This document shows positions 51,547-58,321 of a stretch of 64,000 nucleotides of DNA, piece after piece. Below the pieces are notes generated by a model that saw nothing but the letters and a program-made list of their open reading frames with translations, did no database searches and was not told the origin of the DNA. The stretch comes from Nocardia panacis (GTDB lineage Bacteria > Actinomycetota > Actinomycetes > Mycobacteriales > Mycobacteriaceae): positions 496,001 through 560,000 of the forward strand of contig NZ_QZFU01000019.1 in the NCBI RefSeq assembly GCF_003598715.1, in the 5' to 3' direction. The number at the start of each line of letters is the position of its first letter. The stretch's first letter is position 1. The position numbers and the translations under genes are program-made.

Positions 51547-52815
51547 GTGCCCAGTCAACACGAGGTTGGCCCAACATATAAGCCCTCCAGATTCGTACGA
51601 CACCCGCTGACGAAGCGGAACCAGGAGGAACTCGAAATAGCAGGCAGGGTCGGAGAGATCTTGGCCTGGGACAAGAGGACATGGCGCGGCGGGAATAAAG
51701 TACTGACATTCGTCAACGCGCCGGCACAGAAGAAGAATGCCGATGGAACCGATCGACTCATCGCACCGACCGGATTCTCGATAAACAAGCGCCGATACGG
51801 CGACTACCCCGCATCCGAGCAGTCGGCACACGACCGCGGCTGGTACGCCTACCTCAATATGGGCGTCCCACTCATCGATGAACGGCACGATATCGTACAA
51901 CCTCCGCCGGACGTGATCTCCGAACACGCATACATCGATCGCACCGACCCCGTTCTGAAGGAAATCAGAGACACTATTGAGTTCTCGATTTCCAACACGA
52001 TAAGTTGGTCGCCGGAGGGGCAGGTACAGCTGACATTCGGTGCCAGGGGCGCTGCGGAACTGCAGGCTCAATTGCAGCAGAGTTTGGCGAACAGCATGGA
52101 AAATAGTCTGGCAACGAGTCAAGAGCAGAGCCAGGCGGCGAAGAGTTCGCGCACCCACAAGGATCACAATCACAAAGACGATGTCGGCACCGAAGATCAG
52201 CAGGTGAACGAGCAAACTACGACGAATACGACGAAGGCATCGAGTACTTCCACGGGAACGACTACGGCGACCACCACCGCCACCGGCACGGCTACCGGCA
52301 CCGGAGAACTCTCGGCACAATTGATGCAGGGAATTACTGCCTCCGCAGGCGGTTCATTGACCGCCGGGTGGACGGCATCGCATCAGGTTGTCGTCACACC
52401 CAACGGATGCCGGGTTGTCGTCAGGGCAACCCAGCGACGTCAGATCCGCAGGTTCGACTACCAGATACCCATCGTATTCAATGGTTTCGTCGCCCTGTAC
52501 TATCCCGAGCCCGTAGAATATACGAGAATACCCGAAATCGGTGGCTACGGAATTTTTCCGGCATGGACTCTCGGTGCGCGGATTCAGACGCAGAACCGCA
52601 ATCCGAAAGAAGTCTATACCGGACCGAAATACGCCCAGGTGGTTGTCTTTCCCATAGACATTCTGGGGCTGGTCGCGGACGGTGATAATTTCACCCAAAA
52701 AGGGGTTGCCGAAGTCGTTTCGGTGCTTGCCGGAGAGCATGAAATATTCGAGGTCGAAGCACTCACACTGGCCAACCGAAAATCCACCGGCGCCGCGCCC
52801 TTCTACACGCTCTAG
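51547..52815 (+). CDS. Putative aerolysin/ETX-MTX2-like beta-pore-forming protein (copy 2)
   Basis: The 422-residue near-twin of 49688-50956 has the same domain order and length. It starts at GTG 51547 (copy 1 has ATG), with AGGAGG upstream. The first 94 nt after the start codon's first base are identical to copy 1. The middle differs more (ISWSPEGQVQLTFGARGAAE against VRWSIAGQTQLTFGAKGTAS). The Thr-rich hairpin and C-terminus are strongly conserved. Two alternating subunits could assemble as a hetero-oligomer. The call rests on pattern, as for copy 1. Confidence 0.55.
   Translation: MPSQHEVGPTYKPSRFVRHPLTKRNQEELEIAGRVGEILAWDKRTWRGGNKVLTFVNAPAQKKNADGTDRLIAPTGFSINKRRYGDYPASEQSAHDRGWYAYLNMGVPLIDERHDIVQPPPDVISEHAYIDRTDPVLKEIRDTIEFSISNTISWSPEGQVQLTFGARGAAELQAQLQQSLANSMENSLATSQEQSQAAKSSRTHKDHNHKDDVGTEDQQVNEQTTTNTTKASSTSTGTTTATTTATGTATGTGELSAQLMQGITASAGGSLTAGWTASHQVVVTPNGCRVVVRATQRRQIRRFDYQIPIVFNGFVALYYPEPVEYTRIPEIGGYGIFPAWTLGARIQTQNRNPKEVYTGPKYAQVVVFPIDILGLVADGDNFTQKGVAEVVSVLAGEHEIFEVEALTLANRKSTGAAPFYTL
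51548..51641 (+). repeat. 94-bp exact direct repeat (copy at 49689-49782)
   Basis: Second copy of the exact repeat at the 5' end of the duplicated pore-former-like gene. Recombination between the two would delete the 169-residue gene and one copy. Confidence 0.9.
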
Positions 52816-53318
52816 AGCGTCATCGAGCAATATGACCTGGTAGTCCGGGTGCCTGACTCGGAGCCGACGCCTCGATCGCCCGAAACGGCACCTTGGACGG
52901 CAGCCGCTACCGGCCATGAGCTGCCCGGCACCGTCCGAGGACGACTCGCCGCCAGCCGCGATCAATATTCCGGTCTCGCCCACGGCGCGCAAGACACAGC
53001 AGGCAGGCAGCGGGACGGTGCTGTCGAAGAGACTGGCGGTTCCCCCAGCGAGATTCGAACTCGCAACCACCGCATCGTGAGTACGGTGCCTCTGCCAATT
53101 GGGCTGCGGGGAGAAAGCAGGGGCCACCGCCGAATTTCTTCCGGGAGTGGCCCTTTCGGATTCGTGTGGTGACGAGACCTCAGGACCCGACGCGCGGGCG
53201 GCGGTCTGGAACCGGCAGTGCGGATGCGCAGCGGTAACAAGAGCCGAATGAGGTTCCCCGCCGGGCGGTTTCGGATATGGGCTCACGAAACCGCCTGCGG
53301 CACGTTCCTCGATCCGAG
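52816..53318. other. Intergenic region around the tRNA-like gene
   Basis: No protein gene is recognised. The tRNA-like sequence at 53040-53113 (minus strand) is the only identifiable element. The rest appears to be spacer between the cassette and the leftward hydrolase. Confidence 0.5.
53040..53113 (-). tRNA. tRNA-like sequence, anticodon CAC (Val), possibly degenerate
   Basis: Read on the minus strand, a 74-nt cloverleaf can be folded. The T arm is perfect (GCGAG, loop TTCGAAT, CTCGC). The anticodon arm is CCGTA/TGCGG with loop CTCACGA (anticodon CAC), and the D arm has GG in its loop. Weak points are that acceptor pair 1-72 is C-A, two acceptor pairs are G-U type, position 8 is C rather than T, and no CCA is encoded. 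It may be a divergent tRNA-Val or a remnant. It lies just after the duplicated cassette, where an integration site would be expected. Confidence 0.6.
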
Positions 53319-54185
53319 CTATCCGAGGAACCGCATCAGGAGGCCGGGATCCTGGACGAGGAACAGGTGACCGGCGTCGGGGATCACTTCTAGAGTCGCG
53401 TTCGGGATCCTGCCATGCGCCCGCCGTGCGACATCGATCGGGACGTTCCCGTCGGCGCTTCCGTGCAAGAACACGGTCGGCACCGTTATCGACTCGAGCG
53501 GCTCCGGAAGTTCACGGTAGTAGCGACGCAGGTCGGCGAGGGTGGCCGCCGTGCCCTGCGCCTTGGCCTCGCGGCCGTCGATTGCGGAATTCGCCTGCGT
53601 GACAGGACTGTTCATGATCGCCCGGTCCGCTGCGGGCCAGGCCGAGAGGGCGTTCTTTCGGGTGCGGGCGACACCGGTGCCCGCCAGCAGCGCGCTCGCG
53701 ATCCCCGGAGTCCACCGCGCCGCCGCGTAGAGCAACGAGATCAGACGGATCCGGTGACGCAAGGTGTCTCGGGGTGTCCCCGGAACCATCGCGCAGGCCA
53801 GGATCAGCCGTTCGACGCGCGCGGGGAACCGTGCGGCCAGGGCCAGCGCGTAGCCGCCCCCGCCGGAGAAGCCGACGAGCGCGACCCTGTCGGCGCCCAG
53901 GTGGTCGAGGATGGCCAGTGCGTCGTCGTCCCAGTCGTGAAATCCCCTGTCCGGCTGCCCTTTTCCACCAAGAGGCGATGTCTGCCCATATCCGGGCCGA
54001 TCGGGGAAGACCAACCGCACACCCGCGGCGACGGCGGACTCGTGCAGGGGTAGGCCCTGGTAGCGGCTGCCGGGCGTGCCGTGCGCGGCGAGGGCGATCC
54101 GGCCGTTCGGGTCGCCGTACTCGCACCAGGCGATGCGGCGGCCGGTGGCATCGGTGAGCACCCGGGTCTCGGGCAGCGTCGTCAC
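53319..54185 (-). CDS. Alpha/beta hydrolase
   Basis: The 288-residue alpha/beta hydrolase has an N-terminal strand region, HGTPGSRYQGLPLHE (oxyanion loop), nucleophile GFSGGGGYALALA, acid in LHGSADGNVPIDV and His in DAGHLFLVQDPG. All three catalytic residues are present. The substrate class (ester, lactone or peroxide) cannot be told. It stands alone, divergent from 54560. Confidence 0.85.
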   Translation of the reverse strand: MTTLPETRVLTDATGRRIAWCEYGDPNGRIALAAHGTPGSRYQGLPLHESAVAAGVRLVFPDRPGYGQTSPLGGKGQPDRGFHDWDDDALAILDHLGADRVALVGFSGGGGYALALAARFPARVERLILACAMVPGTPRDTLRHRIRLISLLYAAARWTPGIASALLAGTGVARTRKNALSAWPAADRAIMNSPVTQANSAIDGREAKAQGTAATLADLRRYYRELPEPLESITVPTVFLHGSADGNVPIDVARRAHGRIPNATLEVIPDAGHLFLVQDPGLLMRFLG

Positions 54186-54559
54186 GAGCGGACTCCCCCA
54201 CCCTCGAACCTACGCGCCGCGCTCGCGGCCTTCGGTCGTTCCGGCATTGCGCTGTAACCCGATTCGACTACCATTTCCGGACTATAACGATACGCGTAAC
54301 GTAATGACAAGACGCGCGCCGCTGACCCACCTTCCCTTCGGCGGCGGCACCGAACACGACGGTCATCGCATGCCATGTGAGCCACCGCGAAATCCGTTGA
54401 CGACCGCGGCGGCCACTGCTACCTTTCCGGAAGCCGTGAAAGAAAACGAGGAGGTGGTACCCGTGAACGCAGTTTCGACGTGGGTGCTCCCCTCCGGGGT
54501 CACGGTCGGGCGATAGGTCGTCCGGGAGCGCCATCAAAGCACTCCCGAAAGGCACGACC
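54186..54559. other. Divergent intergenic region with a possible leader ORF
   Basis: No ordinary gene. It contains the AT-rich stretch around 54260-54310, a very strong ribosome site and 17-codon ORF at 54463-54516, and a 6-bp inverted repeat CGGGAG/CTCCCG (about 54522-54546) just before the GTG of the next gene. Confidence 0.45.
54463..54516 (+). CDS. Possible 17-residue leader peptide (VNAVSTWVLPSGVTVGR)
   Basis: It starts at GTG 54463, about 6 nt after GAGGAGGTGG, one of the strongest ribosome sites in the window, and ends at TAG 54516. It lies 43 bp before a hydrolase gene, with a small inverted repeat in between, so it could couple or attenuate downstream expression. The peptide has no Cys, Trp-run or other regulatory codon run beyond one Trp, so the role is uncertain. 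Confidence 0.35.
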   Translation: MNAVSTWVLPSGVTVGR

Positions 54560-55294
54560 GTGCAATTCACTTCCGAACAGCGCCTCGACGGCGATATCCG
54601 CGAGCGCGAATTCACCGTCGGCGAGATCCCCGGCATCCTTTGGACACCCGGATCCGCCACCACACCTGTCCCACTGATCCTGCTCGGCCAACCCGGCGGA
54701 ATGGGACTGAGGAAGATGTACCCCCGACTTGCGGCGCGGGCGCGGCATACTGTGGCGGCGGGCTTCGCCGCGGCCACCATCGAACTTCCCGGCAGCGGTG
54801 ACCGGCCGCGTTCCGCCGAAGCCGAACAGGCCCGCGCCGACCTGCACCGGGCGCTGCAGGCAGGCGAGCCGGTCGACGAGATCGTCGACCGGCTCGTCCT
54901 CCCGCTGGTCGAAAAGGCGGTCCCGGAATGGCGGACCACCCTGGACGCCCTGCTTACGCTGCCCGAGATCGGCGGCCAAGTCGGGTTCGCGGGCGGGATC
55001 ATCGCCATCGGCATCCGACTGGCGGTGATCGAGCCCCGCATCTCAGCCGCCCTGCTATTCGCCGGAAGTTTCGTACCCGGCTCCATGTTCGACGAGGCCC
55101 GACAAATCACCATTCCGCTCCACGTTCTCCTGCAATGGGACGACGAAGGAAACGACCGACAAATGGCCCTGAACCTGTTCGACGCCTTCGGCTCCACGGA
55201 AAAGACGCTGCACGCCAATATGGGCGGACACACGGGTATCCCGGAGTTCGAGGGGGACGCCGGGAACCGGTTCTTCGCCCGACACTTGACGTAG
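54560..55294 (+). CDS. Alpha/beta hydrolase-fold protein lacking the nucleophile Ser
   Basis: The 244-residue protein has a DLH/peptidase-like fold layout: VPLILLGQPGGMG as the oxyanion-type strand turn, a lid helix region, and LLQWDDEGNDRQ and a late His (NMGGHTGIPEF). The nucleophile elbow, expected as G-x-S-x-G, reads QVGFAGGIIAIGI, without Ser, Cys or Asp. It may be catalytically inactive, or have moved to a binding role. GTG 54560 is the start. A strong hairpin terminator follows at 55329. Confidence 0.7.
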   Translation: MQFTSEQRLDGDIREREFTVGEIPGILWTPGSATTPVPLILLGQPGGMGLRKMYPRLAARARHTVAAGFAAATIELPGSGDRPRSAEAEQARADLHRALQAGEPVDEIVDRLVLPLVEKAVPEWRTTLDALLTLPEIGGQVGFAGGIIAIGIRLAVIEPRISAALLFAGSFVPGSMFDEARQITIPLHVLLQWDDEGNDRQMALNLFDAFGSTEKTLHANMGGHTGIPEFEGDAGNRFFARHLT

Positions 55295-55328
55295 GGCAGC
55301 GCCGCCTAGCGAGCGGTTAGAAGCTATC

Positions 55329-55360
55329 GGCCGGGACTCGTTCACCGACGAGTCCCGGCC
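55329..55360. terminator. 13-bp perfect hairpin, bidirectional terminator candidate
   Basis: The stem GGCCGGGACTCGT/ACGAGTCCCGGCC is perfect, with a 6-nt loop, between the rightward hydrolase (ends 55294) and the leftward rloB remnant (ends 55434). There is no T run, as is common in actinobacteria. It is placed to stop transcription from both sides. Confidence 0.8.
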
Positions 55361-55433
55361 CGCCGAAGTCGCCTTGCACGAACAGACTCCTTCACACGGC
55401 TTCGATGCGGGCTATCACCACGCGGCCGAGAAA

Positions 55434-55990
55434 TCAGGTTGTGGCTATCCCCAGGCTGACCAACAGCCGCCACACGTCTGTTGACGGGTCGCGACTGAGT
55501 ACCGGGCAATGTTCGGCATGGCCGGAACGCGCGGCCCAGTGCTGCCACGAGACCCGAACTGTCGATGTCGACCGTGGCACGGGCTCCCAATCGGCCTTGG
55601 CGGCATGGCAATCGCCGTGTTCGCAGCGGTTCACAAGGGCGCGCGCATGCTCGACGGCTCGTTGGTGGTTGTCGCGCAGTGCGATTCGACGATCCGGTGA
55701 CCTGACATTCTTGTTGTTGCGCTTGTCGTAGTCGCGAAAGGCATCCGTTGCCTTCGAATTCCGCAGTCGCTCAACGATCGTGGCGCTGCTGCCGCGCTGT
55801 GCGCCCGTGAAATGCTGGAAATGCAGGAGTTCAGGTAATCCGGCTCGGTTTGCTCGCCCTCGCATGCGATAAAGATGACCCGCCCGCGGCGATCTCGACC
55901 CGGCCTGCGCTCCAGCGGGCGGGCATCATGTTGCGTGCCACGCCGCCGTGACGGAGAACCCTTGTGTCGCTTGCCACTTCGGGTGCTCAC
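55434..55990 (-). pseudogene. rloB remnant with internal deletion (copy 2)
   Basis: The GTG at 55990 overlaps the stop of the ATPase gene (GTGA). Its frame gives the RloB N-terminus ending VIFIACEGEQTEPDYLN and then runs into unrelated sequence. From the same spot a second frame gives a typical C-terminal half (ELLHFQHFTGAQRGS, DYDKRNNKN, then AVEHARALVNRC and DPSTDVWRLLVSL) ending at 55434. About 80-100 middle codons are missing, with a frame change. The same region is lost in copy 1. Confidence 0.75.
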
Positions 55991-57264
55991 TGCGACCTCC
56001 TGGCGGCCAGTTGCCGGGATCGTTCGCGAGGGAGTTTGCCGGTCGCGAGGCGAGGGATTCCGCCGTAGCGTCCGCGTAGATAGCCGCGCTCCAGGTTTTC
56101 GTCAGGTCGGGGTTTGGCATCGATCAAGGGGTACAGTTCGGTTTCGCCCGATGGCTGCTTTGTGGTTATCCAGATCTGATCCCGGTCGAGGGGACGATCC
56201 AGGACCGGACTGCCCAGCAGCGTTGCGTCATGGGTTGTGAAGATCAACTGTGCGCCTTTGGGATTGGCGTCCCGGTCCTGGAAGATCCGCACGACCTCGG
56301 CTGCCAGTGTCGGGTGCAGACTGGAGTCGAGTTCGTCCACGAGCAGCACTGCCCCGGCGTCGAGCGCTTTCAGCAATGGCCCCAGGAATGCGAACCACGC
56401 GTGCGTTCCGAGCGACTCCTCACACAGGAAGTCGAGCGCCACGTCACTGTCGGCTGTCGCGCGGTGTCGCAGTCGAATGGTCTTTGTTTCACGGTCTATG
56501 TCGGCTCCGGTCACTCCGAGGTCCGCGATCGACAGCATACGGATGATGTCCTCGGCGAACTTCGGCGATTCCTTGGCATCGGTGAGAAGATGCTGGGTCG
56601 ATCGCGCGCGAGAGGCAATGTCAGCGCCCGGAGTGACCAAACGGAGGTTATCGCTGAACCAACGGTGAATCGCGGAGAGTTGCGGGTCATTGAGTGTCGC
56701 GCCGACCGACAGGAACAGCGCGTTGGACCGGGTGAAGGCCACCAAATCCGCACTGCGCCCCCGAAATCCTGTTCCTCGGAAGACGAACTCATCCCCGCCT
56801 TCGTCGGCCCGCGCAGCGTCTCGATCGAACCAAACTTGCCGTTTCCCTTGGGGATACGCGTGCAGCCACTCCGCTTCGACGCGATCGTCCGACAGCTCGA
56901 AACCGTAGGTGTATCTGACGGATTCGGCACCGAGCAGTAGATCGGTCTCGAAGAGGGAGGTGTCTTCTCGACGTCGAGGGTCGAGTTTGAAAGGTTCCCG
57001 GGGAACAACACCTGGATCCTTCGCCCATTCGGTCACCGAATCCCGGACGGCGCTGCGCATGAAGCGCAACCCGCTGAGCAGGTTCGACTTGCCGGAGGCG
57101 TTCGCCCCGAACACACCCGCGACCGGCAACGCGGTCACGGGCCGCCCCTTGCTGCTCAACCCGGTCTTGCGGGCGGTGCCCTCGTTGAACTCCGTGCCGA
57201 TCAATGACAGCTCGTGTTCCTCCCGGATCGACCGATGGTTGGCCAGTCGAAAGCGCAGTAGCAC
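55987..57264 (-). CDS. RloA-like AAA15/ABC-type ATPase (copy 2)
   Basis: The 425-residue paralogue of 7946-9289 has GANASGKSN (Walker A), ESLGTHAWFAFLGPLL (signature-like), VLLVDELDSSLHP (Walker B) and FTTHDATLLG (switch His). Both proteins also share the ending pattern DRDQIW...YPL.D.KPR..ENLER.YL.G. I take GTG 57264, because GGAGGAGG lies 6 bp upstream and it matches the start of the first copy; ATG 57270 is immediately adjacent to that ribosome site. Its partner rloB is deleted internally. It may act alone or be inactive. Confidence 0.8.
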   Translation of the reverse strand: MLLRFRLANHRSIREEHELSLIGTEFNEGTARKTGLSSKGRPVTALPVAGVFGANASGKSNLLSGLRFMRSAVRDSVTEWAKDPGVVPREPFKLDPRRREDTSLFETDLLLGAESVRYTYGFELSDDRVEAEWLHAYPQGKRQVWFDRDAARADEGGDEFVFRGTGFRGRSADLVAFTRSNALFLSVGATLNDPQLSAIHRWFSDNLRLVTPGADIASRARSTQHLLTDAKESPKFAEDIIRMLSIADLGVTGADIDRETKTIRLRHRATADSDVALDFLCEESLGTHAWFAFLGPLLKALDAGAVLLVDELDSSLHPTLAAEVVRIFQDRDANPKGAQLIFTTHDATLLGSPVLDRPLDRDQIWITTKQPSGETELYPLIDAKPRPDENLERGYLRGRYGGIPRLATGKLPRERSRQLAARRSQ

Positions 57265-57612
57265 AACCATCCTCCTCCATGACTACGGGCACTTGCTCGT
57301 CAAAGCCCATCTCATGCGGAAAGTCTACATAAATAGGCCCTTGACATAGCAGACGACCACGGCATCGGTCGGCAGGCGTCCCAGGCGGCGTTCGATATCC
57401 GCGCGCCGACGACGATCCCGACGGCCTCGCGCGGACAACCCGAAACGCCGCACGGTGTGGACCACCAACGGACGCGCGAGCACCGGACAGCGAGCACTTG
57501 CGCCTAGGCTTGTCCGACCGGCCCGAAACCGCCGAACGGGCTTGACGGCGAATACGACATACCCTGTAGTGCTGGAGCCATTTTCGGGTCGAACCAATGA
57601 GGAGGAGCGGAT
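57265..57612. other. Intergenic region between ATPase and thiamine-binding protein
   Basis: No reliable gene. Minus-strand sequence near 57340-57470 reads as a short arginine-rich frame ending VVVCYVKGLFM, which could be the remnant of a larger gene but is not recognisable. The 3' end has GAGGAGG before ATG 57613. Confidence 0.4.
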
Positions 57613-57906
57613 ATGCTCGCAGCATTTTCGATTACCCCGATAGGTGTCGGGGAGGATGTCGGGGAGCAGGTCGCGGCGGCGATTCGGGTGATTCGCGAGA
57701 GCGGGTTGCCCAATCGGACGGCGGCCAGTTTCACCGAGATCGAGGGTGAGTGGGATGAGGTGATGGGGGTGATCAAGGCGGCGACGGATGCGGTGCTCGC
57801 GGTTTCGGGGCGGTGCAGCATTGTCGTCAAGGCCGATATTCGGCCCGGTCATACCGACACCTTGAATTCCAAGGTCGCGACGGTCGAGCGGTACCTCGCG
57901 CGGTAG
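57613..57906 (+). CDS. MTH1187/YkoF-type thiamine-binding protein
   Basis: The 97-residue protein has the full family pattern: MLAAFSITPIGVGEDVGEQVAAAIRVI at the start in two pieces, LPNRTAASFTEIEGEWDEVM in the middle, and SIVVKADIRPGH at the end. The family binds thiamine or HMP in the cytosol and may work with transporters. It is a single gene behind a strong ribosome site (GGAGGAG) and probably has its own promoter. Confidence 0.85.
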   Translation: MLAAFSITPIGVGEDVGEQVAAAIRVIRESGLPNRTAASFTEIEGEWDEVMGVIKAATDAVLAVSGRCSIVVKADIRPGHTDTLNSKVATVERYLAR

Positions 57907-58321
57907 CGTCGACGGCACGGCAGATGTGCTGGGCCGCAGCGGATCCGCACACGGCGCAAGTCGGGTGCAAGGGTGGTGCAACCGGCGGGCGACAACCTGA
58001 GCGGCATGACATCTTCGGTGACCCGAGTCCGCGAATCCAGAGGTCCGCCGACGCGACCAGATCGGTTGTGGGCACCGTGACCTACATCGGCATCCCGTAG
58101 ATGCCGCGGAACAGCTCCGGCGGCACGGCGTCGGGGCCGGGTGTGGGGACGGGGCTGATATCGAAGGCGTTGTAGATCTCGGTCATGGAGCAGCTTCGAG
58201 CCTGACGCGAGGTGAGGGTCAAGTGCGCCGAAATCACGTGATGCCGGGCGAGACCTGTCCGGCGGGCGCTCCCGTCCGCCTGTCCAAGCATCCGAACGTC
58301 ACTGTCTGGGCCGCGAGTGAA
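57907..58321. other. Intergenic region with a possible gene fragment
   Basis: No complete gene. The minus strand at 58082-58186 carries the short coding-like fragment described separately. Confidence 0.5.
58082..58186 (-). pseudogene. Truncated gene start (34 codons)
   Basis: A frame from ATG 58186 encodes a clean protein start (MTEIYNAFDISPVPTPGP, then PPELFRGIYGMPM) and stops at once. The composition resembles the N-terminus of a small actinobacterial enzyme that has lost the rest. It is too short to name. It may instead be a genuine small ORF. Confidence 0.35.

Noticed and set aside
52354..53286. Leftward 310-codon frame covering the tRNA-like region
   Set aside because: It overlaps the end of copy 2 on the opposite strand and the tRNA; no protein signature.
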